A stretch of 64,000 nt of DNA. Source: Acinetobacter lwoffii (GTDB lineage: Bacteria > Pseudomonadota > Gammaproteobacteria > Pseudomonadales > Moraxellaceae). Below, one piece after another: positions 24,903 through 31,544 of this stretch. A program made the position numbers and the translations under genes. Positions within the stretch are counted from its first letter, which is position 1; each line of letters begins with the position of its first letter. Under the pieces are notes generated by a model that saw nothing but the letters and a program-made list of their open reading frames with translations, had not been told where the DNA came from and ran no database searches. The stretch spans positions 1 through 64,000 of the forward strand of contig NZ_CP072551.1 in NCBI RefSeq assembly GCF_019343495.1, written 5' to 3'.

Positions 24903-24928
24903 AAAATATAGATTATAGTCTATATTTT
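24903..24928. promoter_or_regulatory. higBA operator
   Basis: A perfect 10-bp inverted repeat AAAATATAGA / TCTATATTTT with a 6-bp spacer lies 10 bp upstream of higB, where HigA autorepression is expected. Confidence 0.7.
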
Positions 24929-24971
24929 AGGAGCATTATGCTTGTTTTGCAAATGAGAAAGGATAAACAAT

Positions 24972-25003
24972 AAAAAACCCCGGCATCCTGCCGGGGTTTT
25001 TTG
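24972..25003. terminator. Strong bidirectional terminator
   Basis: AAAAAACCCCGGC, ATCCT, GCCGGGGTTTTTT. It is a perfect GC-rich stem with A and T flanks, so it can end transcription from both sides. Confidence 0.85.
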
Positions 25004-25171
25004 TATTGGTTCGCTCGGTATAACTCCTGTCGTACCTTACAGTCCTTGTGCTTATCTCTTGTTATTCTTGTATGGAACTTCCTGTTCCCGATGAGTTCAT
25101 CATAGGAAAATTCCACTGTCCCAGGTAGCCGCAAAGGGCCGAGATTTATGTACGCCAGAGCGTACAAAATA
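24972..25171 (-). ncRNA. Putative structured small RNA with GGA loops (CsrA-titrating type)
   Basis: This 200-nt minus-strand segment has no credible start codon and ends in a strong terminator. It holds seven GGA motifs. One is in the loop of a perfect hairpin GGAAC-AGGAA-GTTCC, one is in the loop of the terminator itself (CCCCGGC-AGGAT-GCCGGGG), and one lies in ACAAGGACTGT, close to the known CsrA SELEX target. A 5' hairpin GTACGC-TCTG-GCGTAC opens it. This resembles RsmY/RsmZ/CsrB RNAs that sequester CsrA. The 5' end and promoter are not defined. The assignment is inference. Confidence 0.45.
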
Positions 25172-25180
25172 GCCTAAATT

Positions 25181-25203
25181 TTATCCACAAAAAATGTGGA
25201 TAA
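25181..25203. promoter_or_regulatory. Inverted pair of consensus DnaA boxes
   Basis: TTATCCACA, five A, TGTGGATAA. Both arms are perfect DnaA boxes. The pair lies just upstream of the putative small RNA and may act as its operator, as a DnaA-titration site, or as part of a lost replicon. Confidence 0.55.
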
Positions 25204-25297
25204 TTTTAAGCATTCAAGCATTGATAAAATTTAAAAAATCGCAAAATCGACTACTTTTTAAACAAATTTATTGGCAAGAACTATCAAAACTGCTCAT

Positions 25298-25330
25298 AAA
25301 AAAGCCGACTTGTTTCAAAATCGGCTTTTT
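25298..25330. terminator. Terminator downstream of the GlxA-type regulator
   Basis: AAAAAAGCCGA and TCGGCTTTTT pair around a short loop. It lies beyond the p-dif site relative to the regulator gene. Confidence 0.7.
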
Positions 25331-25392
25331 GCGGTTTTTATGATCAGGATGAATTTTTTAAGTTATTGATTTAAATGTTAATATACAAGTGT

Positions 25393-25420
25393 ATTTCGTA
25401 TAATCGCCATTATGTTAAAT
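25393..25420 (+). other. pdif: p-dif site 1 (XerC/XerD recombination site)
   Basis: XerC arm ATTTCGTATAA, spacer TCGCCA, XerD arm TTATGTTAAAT. Both arms match the Acinetobacter dif/p-dif consensus exactly. It overlaps the stop codon of the regulator gene. Its orientation is opposite to p-dif site 2. Confidence 0.88.
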
Positions 25421-26386
25421 GGGTGGATTATTTTCATTAATGATCCCAAAAGCTTTTCTCCATGCCTGAGGGCTGGTGCCATATTTTTCACGAAAATTTT
25501 TTCTAAATGACACGGTATTATTAAAACCTGAAAGCTCGGTTATCTTTTCGATAGACAAGTTTGTCGTTTCTAAAAGTTCACAACTTAATCTGATTCTTTC
25601 AGTATTCAGCCAATCGACTAGGGTCATGCCTGTCGCTTTCTTAAAATGCCGTGTGAACGTCCTGCGTGTCATATGTGTCCGTTCAGCGAGGCTTTCAATA
25701 TTATGTTGTAAAGCTAAATTCTTTCTTAAAAAATCAAGTAATACATTAATTTGTGCATCTTGGCTCGATTCTGCGACTGGCTGTTCAATAAACTGAGCTT
25801 GCCCACCTTCACGGTGAGGCGGGATCACCATTACTCTAGAGACTTTATTCGCAATTCGTGCATTATAGATTTCTCGTACCAAATATAGGCAGCAGTCTAA
25901 TGCTGCACCTGTTCCAGCAGAGGTTACAATCCTTTGGTCTTCTACATACAGGGCATCATGATCAAGTTGAACCTGTGGAAACCGCTCACTGAAATCTTGT
26001 TCAGCCATCCAGTGCGTAGCTGCTTTTTTATGGTCAAGTAAACCAGCATATGCCAGTGCATAAGTTCCATAGCATAACCCTACAATTCTAATTCCAGTCT
26101 GATATGCACAATTTAGGGCATCGATAAGTACTTGTTCAGGCTCGTGATTAAAATCATCCCACCCAGGAATAATAATAAGATCCGACTCTTTAATGAGCTC
26201 GACCCCACCATCAGGGATAATCATCATAGACTGTTCTGTTGTTACGGGCTGGCCATCTATAGAAAAAATTTTCAGATCAAATAAGGGTTTATCTTCAATC
26301 TTGATATTGAAAATGATATGGGGGATAGAGAAGTGAAATGGATTTATATTGGGATAAACGAACAATCCAATCACTGGTATAGCCAT
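25415..26386 (-). CDS. GlxA-family transcriptional regulator (DJ-1/PfpI plus AraC HTH)
   Basis: This 323-aa regulator has an N-terminal DJ-1/PfpI-like domain (MAIPVIGLFVYPNINPFHFS, IVGLCYGTYALAYAG with the nucleophile-elbow Cys) and a C-terminal pair of AraC helices (IESLAERTHMTRRTFTRHFK, IEKITELSGFNNTVSFRKNF). ATG at 26386 follows an AGAGGT ribosome site and is preferred to an ATG 105 bp upstream. It is divergent from the hydrolase genes at 26519-28030, which it probably activates. The inducer is unknown. Confidence 0.85.
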   Translation of the reverse strand: MAIPVIGLFVYPNINPFHFSIPHIIFNIKIEDKPLFDLKIFSIDGQPVTTEQSMMIIPDGGVELIKESDLIIIPGWDDFNHEPEQVLIDALNCAYQTGIRIVGLCYGTYALAYAGLLDHKKAATHWMAEQDFSERFPQVQLDHDALYVEDQRIVTSAGTGAALDCCLYLVREIYNARIANKVSRVMVIPPHREGGQAQFIEQPVAESSQDAQINVLLDFLRKNLALQHNIESLAERTHMTRRTFTRHFKKATGMTLVDWLNTERIRLSCELLETTNLSIEKITELSGFNNTVSFRKNFREKYGTSPQAWRKAFGIINENNPPI

Positions 26387-26518
26387 TCGATCTACCTCTC
26401 TAAAATAATAAATATAGCATGTTGTCCCAATAGTTTCGATGATTGTCCTTAAGGACAATTTTTTTGTTTGATGATTTCTATCATGATTCAAGTATGACTA
26501 AATGATTGGATCTAGAAC

Positions 26519-27403
26519 ATGAATAAAATTTTAAGTAGCTCTGTTATTGCACTCTCTCTGGCAATGGCTTCAGTCCATTTATATGCGAATGATAAAGTGG
26601 TTCAGCGAGATACCTCTAAAGTGACGCATATACAAGAAATTCGCAATGCAACGATTAAAGTAACCTATGCTGATACGACTTTTTTAATTGACCCAATGTT
26701 TGCTAAAAAAGGGTTCTATGAAGGTTTTCCTGATACTCATCGTAGCTATTTACGGAATCCATTAGTCGATTTGCCTATTAAGCCTGAAACGATTTTAGAA
26801 GGTGTAGATGCGGTAATCGTGACCCATACACATTTAGATCATTGGGATGATGCAGCACAAGCGACTATTCCGAAAAACATGCCGTTGTTTGTACAAAATA
26901 CAGAAGACCAAAAAGTCATTCAGTCACAAGGCTTCAAAGATGTTCGTGTATTAACGCAAGCAACTTTTGAAGGGATTAAGCTCACTAAAACTGGTGGTCA
27001 ACACGGTACTGATGCCATGTACCGTATTCCTAAGCTTAAAGCTGGATTAGGCGAAGCAATGGGTGTGGTATTTGAAGCTGCGGGCCATGAAATGGTTTAT
27101 GTAGCTGGTGATACCATCTGGCGTTCTGAAGTTGATCAAGCGATTCAAACATTTAAACCTGATGTGATTGTATTGAATACAGGTAACGCCTTGGTTAATG
27201 GCTTTAAAGAATCCATTATTATGGGTAAAGAAGATACTTATCGCGCAACTCAGAAAGCACCAAATGCCAAAGTTATTGCTGTTCACATGGATGCCATTAA
27301 CCACATGTCGGTAACACGTGCTCAGCTTGCAGAATATGTAAAAGACAAAGGAATTCAAGATAAGGTTTTAATTCCTATCGATGGTGAAACACTTTCTTTC
27401 TAA
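26519..27403 (+). CDS. Exported metallo-beta-lactamase-fold hydrolase (UlaG-like)
   Basis: This 294-aa protein has a signal peptide (MNKILSSSVIALSLAMASVH, cut after LYA) and an MBL fold. The metal motif is THTHLDHWD, and further ligands are likely in GGQHGTD and VAGDTIW. It resembles UlaG/lactonase-like periplasmic hydrolases rather than classical beta-lactamases. It is first in a two-gene unit with the isochorismatase-type hydrolase, divergent from the GlxA-type regulator and inside the p-dif cassette. The substrate is unknown; a lactone or cyclic ester would fit. Confidence 0.8.
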   Translation: MNKILSSSVIALSLAMASVHLYANDKVVQRDTSKVTHIQEIRNATIKVTYADTTFLIDPMFAKKGFYEGFPDTHRSYLRNPLVDLPIKPETILEGVDAVIVTHTHLDHWDDAAQATIPKNMPLFVQNTEDQKVIQSQGFKDVRVLTQATFEGIKLTKTGGQHGTDAMYRIPKLKAGLGEAMGVVFEAAGHEMVYVAGDTIWRSEVDQAIQTFKPDVIVLNTGNALVNGFKESIIMGKEDTYRATQKAPNAKVIAVHMDAINHMSVTRAQLAEYVKDKGIQDKVLIPIDGETLSF

Positions 27404-27487
27404 AGTAACTTAAAGAAATGGAATACTTCCACTTCTTTAAAAACCTAAGTAGAACAAAACAAATATTAGTTAAGTAAAGGAACAGAT

Positions 27488-28030
27488 ATGTCAAAATCAG
27501 CTTTATTAGTTATCGACTTACAAAATGAATATCTACCTACAGGTAAATTACCATTGGTAAATATTGAACAAGCTGCTGCTAATGCAGTGAAAGTAATTGC
27601 GAAAGCCCGTCAACAGGGTACTCAAGTGATTCATGTCCAACATATTGCTGATGCTGAATCTCCTATATTTGAACCTAGCTCAAATGGTATTGAATTTCAG
27701 GACACAGTTAAGCCGCAAGAAGATGAATCTGTGATCATTAAAAATCACATCAATGCGTTCTTAAACACGAATCTCAAAGAAATTTTAGATAGCAATCAAG
27801 TGACTGAGTTAGTCGTGATTGGTGCTATGACGCATATGTGTGTTGATGCTGCTGTTCGTGCTGCTTCTGATTTTGGTTATAAGGTAAAAGTGATACATGA
27901 TGCTTGTGCAACACTAGACTTGGAATTTAATGGCGTTAAAGTACCTGCTGGTCATGTCCATGCAACATTAATGGCCGCTTTTGAATTTGCATATGCTCAA
28001 GTAATATCAACTGAAGATTATGTTAGCTAA
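27488..28030 (+). CDS. Isochorismatase-family cysteine hydrolase
   Basis: This 180-aa cytoplasmic hydrolase has the catalytic triad pattern of the family: Asp in LLVIDLQNEYL, Lys in VIIKNHINAF, and Cys in AMTHMCVDAAVRAASDFGY. It is close to nicotinamidase/ureidoacrylate-type enzymes. It lies 84 bp after the MBL gene with an AAAGGAACAG ribosome site, so it is probably co-transcribed. The substrate is unknown. Confidence 0.85.
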   Translation: MSKSALLVIDLQNEYLPTGKLPLVNIEQAAANAVKVIAKARQQGTQVIHVQHIADAESPIFEPSSNGIEFQDTVKPQEDESVIIKNHINAFLNTNLKEILDSNQVTELVVIGAMTHMCVDAAVRAASDFGYKVKVIHDACATLDLEFNGVKVPAGHVHATLMAAFEFAYAQVISTEDYVS

Positions 28031-28047
28031 AGACTAAGATTTCCTAA

Positions 28048-28075
28048 AATTAACATAATACACGTTATTCGAAGT
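28048..28075 (-). other. pdif: p-dif site 2, inverted relative to site 1
   Basis: AATTAACATAA (complement of the XerD arm, one mismatch), spacer TACACG, TTATTCGAAGT (complement of the XerC arm, two mismatches). It closes the cassette opened by site 1 in the inverted arrangement typical of p-dif modules. Confidence 0.75.
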
Positions 28076-28076
28076 C

Positions 28077-28105
28077 AAAAATGGGAGCCTTTAGCTCCCA
28101 TTTTT
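28077..28105. terminator. Terminator between the p-dif cassette and the second TA pair
   Basis: AAAAATGGGAGC and GCTCCCATTTTT pair around CTTTA, with A and T flanks. It is bidirectional, serving both converging units. Confidence 0.75.
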
Positions 28106-28119
28106 ACTATATTTTTTAA

Positions 28120-28425
28120 TTAGCTAAGAGCTTCTCTAACAAAAGAAGGATCTTTGATAAACAGCTTAATTAAGGATTGTGCTGCTTTAGATGGTTTACG
28201 TACACCTTGTTCCCAACTTTCCAAAGTACGCACAGATACACCTAAAGTTTCGGCAAATTCACGTTGGCTTAACTCTGATTTTTGGCGAGCTAAAGCGACA
28301 TCAGTCTGAGTAATGGTATAAGTTTTGACTGGAGCATTGGCAAGCATTTCATCTACTGCCATAAGTAATTCAGCACCAATATCTCGTTCAGCATCACGGC
28401 TTACAATATCATTTGAGCGATTCAT
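28120..28425 (-). CDS. HTH antitoxin of a RelE/HigB-type pair
   Basis: This 101-aa Xre-type antitoxin has the helix-turn-helix in the C-terminal half (LSQREFAETLGVSVRTLESW, EQGVRKPSKAAQSLIKLF), as in NadS/HigA2-like antitoxins. It overlaps the toxin remnant by 17 bp. With the toxin decapitated by an IS, it probably persists as an orphan, possibly able to neutralise related toxins. Confidence 0.8.
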   Translation of the reverse strand: MNRSNDIVSRDAERDIGAELLMAVDEMLANAPVKTYTITQTDVALARQKSELSQREFAETLGVSVRTLESWEQGVRKPSKAAQSLIKLFIKDPSFVREALS

Positions 28426-28611
28426 TTAACTTCTCCACTAAAGCACGTAGTACTTTTTTATCGAGTTGATCAACAGCAGATTTCCCATAAATGGTAAGTA
28501 ACCATATTTGTCCATTAGCTAGACGGTTGTAATAGATTACTCTGACTCCACCGCTTTTACCTGTCTTACCAGATCCCCAACGAACTTTACGTATTCCTCC
28601 TGAGTTAGGTT
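28409..28611 (-). pseudogene. RelE/HigB-type toxin, N-terminus lost to IS1006-like copy B
   Basis: The C-terminal about 66 residues remain (GGIRKVRWGSGKTGKSGGVR, VIYYNRLANGQIWLLTIY). The apparent MQQC start is IS sequence. About 40 N-terminal residues expected for the family are missing, so toxicity is probably abolished. Confidence 0.78.
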
Positions 28612-29430
28612 GGCACTGTTGCAAATAGAGATTTGAGTCGATGATGTTCCCTTTAAAAAGTACTTAGAGACCGAAAACCCTGTTGATTAGACACACTTCA
28701 CCCTGAGGCTGACCATAATAAAATGACGATGCTTGTCCTTTACGTAGTGCACGCATGACTTCAATACCTTTAATTGTGGCATAAGCCGTCTTCATAGATT
28801 TGAATCCTAATGTGGCCCTGATGATCCGCTTTAGCTTGCCATGATCACATTCAATCACGTTATTTTTATACTTAATCTGCCTGTGCTCAAGGTCTGGTGG
28901 ACATTTACCTTCCCGTTTTAACCGTGATAAAGCACGTCCATATGTGGGTGCTTTATCCGTGTTGATCACTTGTGGAATTTGCCACTTCTTCACATTATTT
29001 AAAATTTTTCCAAGAAAACAATATGCTGATTTGGTATTACGTCTAGAAGAAAGATAAAAATCAATGGTATCGCCACGTTGATCGACTGCACGATACAGAT
29101 AAGACCATCGTCCATTCACTTTTACATAGGTTTCATCAATATGCCACGAGCTCAGATCTGTAGGATTACGCCAATACCAGCGTAAACGTTTTTCTATTTC
29201 AGGAGCATAACGTTGAACCCAACGGTAAATAGTCGTGTGATCAACATTCACACCCCGTTCGGCCAGCATTTCCTGCAGTTCACGATAGCTAATGCCATAT
29301 TTACAATACCAGCGCACAGCCCAAAGAATGATTTCGCCCTGAAAATGCCGACCATGGAAAGGATTCATATGCTGCACCTTTAGCTAAAACAGTCTTAAGC
29401 TTACCATTCGTGGTTATTTGCAACAGTGCC
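28612..29430 (-). mobile_element. IS1006-like IS6-family element, copy B (819 bp)
   Basis: It has the same ends and length as copy A, in the same orientation. It interrupts the RelE/HigB-type toxin on the left and an IS30 transposase on the right. The flanking 8 bp differ. Together copies A and B enclose a 7.2-kb segment that IS6 elements could move. Confidence 0.92.
28664..29368 (-). CDS. IS6-family transposase (IS1006-like), copy B
   Basis: This 234-aa protein has the same sequence as the copy A transposase, with all DDE motifs intact (SSWHIDETYVKVNGRWSYLY, VINTDKAPTYGRALSRL). ATG at 29368 was chosen as for copy A. Confidence 0.92.
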   Translation of the reverse strand: MNPFHGRHFQGEIILWAVRWYCKYGISYRELQEMLAERGVNVDHTTIYRWVQRYAPEIEKRLRWYWRNPTDLSSWHIDETYVKVNGRWSYLYRAVDQRGDTIDFYLSSRRNTKSAYCFLGKILNNVKKWQIPQVINTDKAPTYGRALSRLKREGKCPPDLEHRQIKYKNNVIECDHGKLKRIIRATLGFKSMKTAYATIKGIEVMRALRKGQASSFYYGQPQGEVCLINRVFGL

Positions 29431-29529
29431 AAATTTTCTTGGTGAAAAGCCTTCTTTTCTTGACTCAAGCATTAATGCAGTACGATCTTCAAAGTTAAGA
29501 TGATGGTATGACAATTTTATATACTCCAT
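29431..29529 (-). pseudogene. IS30-family transposase N-terminal fragment
   Basis: It encodes 33 residues, starting MEYIKLSYHHLNFEDRTALM and running into IS copy B. The pattern matches the start of IS30-type transposases (SYxxLxxEDR...L...GFS). The rest of the gene is absent from the window. Confidence 0.55.
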
Positions 29530-29656
29530 ACCCTTTAAATTAATTAGGTGGTTTATGTCGCACTTCAAGTTTTACTCTGCCTTGCCTCTAATATTATTGA
29601 GAAACTGATTGATCAAAGTATTTCAAATTAAGAAATAAATAATTTTATATTTAGCT

Positions 29657-29686
29657 CTGATGGGATAACCATCAGGGTATTTTTTT
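29657..29686 (+). terminator. Rho-independent terminator
   Basis: CTGATGG / CCATCAG with a 5-base loop is followed by GGTA and eight T. The gene it served is not identifiable. Confidence 0.55.
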
Positions 29687-29715
29687 GTCATTAAAATCTA
29701 ATTTGAGACATCATT

Positions 29716-30110
29716 ATGAATGATTTTTTTTAGAAACGAATCGAAGCATCAAAATCAATGACATTGAAGTTCGTCAGATACAGATGAAAGACTTCGATAC
29801 CTGGGCAATCCATACTGAGCCGTTAAAGAACTTCATTAAAGACCAAAATCATTCAAGTGTACAACCATGGCATGTGTTACTGATCTGAACAATGAATCAC
29901 TGGTAGAATTTGCTGCTGAGGAACATGGATTTAAAGAGCTACTTAGTGAAGTCATGAAAATGAATTACGGTGCATTTCAAAACTATGTTATCGCTTGAAC
30001 TGAGGATCAGAAAGCTTGTTTGAATTGATGTATTTCATCCGCAGATTATGCGCGAATGCTAAGAAATCTGGAGTTCGAATATTAACCAAAAAGAAGATCA
30101 TTTCTTGATT
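29716..30110 (+). pseudogene. Decayed gene, possibly prophage-derived
   Basis: Fragments in shifting frames read IKINDIEVRQIQMKDFDTWA, then NNESLVEFAAEEHGFKELLS, then KSGVRILTKKKI. This looks like a broken phage tail-assembly-type protein, but the family is uncertain. Confidence 0.3.
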
Positions 30111-30295
30111 TATGCGAGAGATCTATTTTATTTTTATATTTATAAGGCTAAACTTGCCTTCAATTTAATACTGGTATGTACCACTTAATTTTAGGGTGTG
30201 TCTTCAATATTAAATGTATTTAAAAATACTGTTTTGCATGTTCGCCTAAACGATGATTTTCCATTATTAGATAATGATCTAGCTCAGGAATAGTG

Positions 30296-31504
30296 ATGAT
30301 GACCATAATTACCAATGATTTAGGTCATGGTATGGGCAATGCCTGGGAAAATAAAGACTGGGCACATATTTCTGATCCAGAATTACAAAGCCTGCAGCAG
30401 CATTATTCCTGTTTACAAGGTCATATTCAGATTTTGTGGTGTAGTCCCCGGCCATTTTCATCTGCGGCGCTGGTCAAGGTGGAGCAGGATTTTGTGAGCA
30501 GGGATGAAGCAGTCGCGCATCAGTATTTGATCAAGCGCAGTCATTGTTCATTTCGTCGTGCCCACGATATTTTACAGGAGCATGCCGTTCTTCAGCATTT
30601 AGCCAGCAAAGAAATTCCTGTTGCAGCATTGATTAGGTCAAATCAAGATCTGACTGCTTTAGAGGTGGGTGACTGGACCTATGAAGTTTATGCAAAAGCA
30701 GCCGGTTTAGATCTGTATGCAGATCAGCAATCCTGGAAACCTTTTTTCTATGCTGAACATGCCGCCAAGGCAGGGGCTTTACTGGCCAGACTACATCTGG
30801 CGATGCAGGATTTTCCCGAACAGCAGGGCAGATCAGCATCTTATTTGGTTTCCAATCAGCAGCTTTTAGACAGTGAAAATATCATTACAGCCATTCAACA
30901 GCGCATTGCAAACAGTTCAGAATTAAGCCGTTATTTTGCCGATAAAAATTTAGATCCTTACTTTTTAGATCGAATCTTACAGGTTCACCAGCGTATTCAG
31001 CCTGTATTGCAACAGGCAAGCAAAATTTGGACCCATAACGATTTACACGCTTCTAATCTGTTTTGGTCAGCGCCGGATGCCAAAGCTGAAATTACTGCCG
31101 TAATTGATTTTGGTTTATCTGACCGAAACTCTGCACTTTATGATCTGGCTGTGACGATTGAACGTAATTTCATTGATTGGTTGGAATTAGAGCAGAGCCC
31201 ACATATTCAGATTGATGAAGCTGGTTTAACCGCCTTTCTACATGCTTATTTTTCTGAAGTACATCCACAAGAAGATTTTAGTATTTTGCCAGAACTACTG
31301 AAAATCGTGCATTTGGATTTCGCTTTTTCAGAGCTTGAGTATTTTGTTGGGATTACTCAAAACCAGCAACATGCAGATGCTGCTTATTACGACTGGATTA
31401 TCGGTCATGTGGACTGGTTCTTTGGCGAACAAGGTCAACAATTTACCCAGACCTTAACCCGGCCCATTCAAGATGAATTGCAATCTTCTCAATGCTCTCT
31501 CTAA
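30296..31504 (+). CDS. Aminoglycoside-phosphotransferase-fold small-molecule kinase
   Basis: This roughly 400-aa APH/choline-kinase-fold enzyme has a Brenner-type catalytic loop (THNDLHASNLFW) and a DFG-like motif (VIDFGLSDRN). An AGGAA ribosome site precedes three possible starts (30293 GTG, 30296 and 30299 ATG). It is followed by a TonB receptor gene and a PnuC-type transporter, which suggests that it phosphorylates an imported nutrient (thiamine or a nicotinamide riboside-like vitamin) to trap it, rather than a drug. This role is inferred from context. Confidence 0.75.
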   Translation: MMTIITNDLGHGMGNAWENKDWAHISDPELQSLQQHYSCLQGHIQILWCSPRPFSSAALVKVEQDFVSRDEAVAHQYLIKRSHCSFRRAHDILQEHAVLQHLASKEIPVAALIRSNQDLTALEVGDWTYEVYAKAAGLDLYADQQSWKPFFYAEHAAKAGALLARLHLAMQDFPEQQGRSASYLVSNQQLLDSENIITAIQQRIANSSELSRYFADKNLDPYFLDRILQVHQRIQPVLQQASKIWTHNDLHASNLFWSAPDAKAEITAVIDFGLSDRNSALYDLAVTIERNFIDWLELEQSPHIQIDEAGLTAFLHAYFSEVHPQEDFSILPELLKIVHLDFAFSELEYFVGITQNQQHADAAYYDWIIGHVDWFFGEQGQQFTQTLTRPIQDELQSSQCSL

Positions 31505-31544
31505 ACCCAGCATCATCACCCACTTCACAGACATAAGGTTTCGT

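Larger units (their letters stand above)
29532..30295. other. Gap with gene debris before the kinase/TonB/PnuC cluster
   Basis: It contains a hairpin terminator at 29657-29686 and a decayed plus-strand gene at 29716-30110. The last 180 bp, upstream of the kinase gene, are AT-rich. I looked for a TPP riboswitch there and saw none. Confidence 0.5.

Noticed and set aside
24913..25167. 84-codon minus-strand reading frame
   Set aside because: It starts at TTG without a ribosome site and runs through a perfect rho-independent terminator. The segment is better explained as a structured RNA.
28010..28027. TTATGTTAGCT near the end of the isochorismatase-type gene as a further XerD arm
   Set aside because: It is part of the coding end, has no XerC arm at 6-bp spacing, and matches only in the first eight bases.
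30120..30295. Possible TPP riboswitch upstream of the kinase/TonB/PnuC unit
   Set aside because: The conserved CTGAGA and ACC-TGATC elements of a thi-box are absent.
30296..31504. Aminoglycoside resistance gene
   Set aside because: The APH fold is clear, but the context (TonB receptor, PnuC) and the lack of resemblance to known APH resistance enzymes favour a metabolic kinase.
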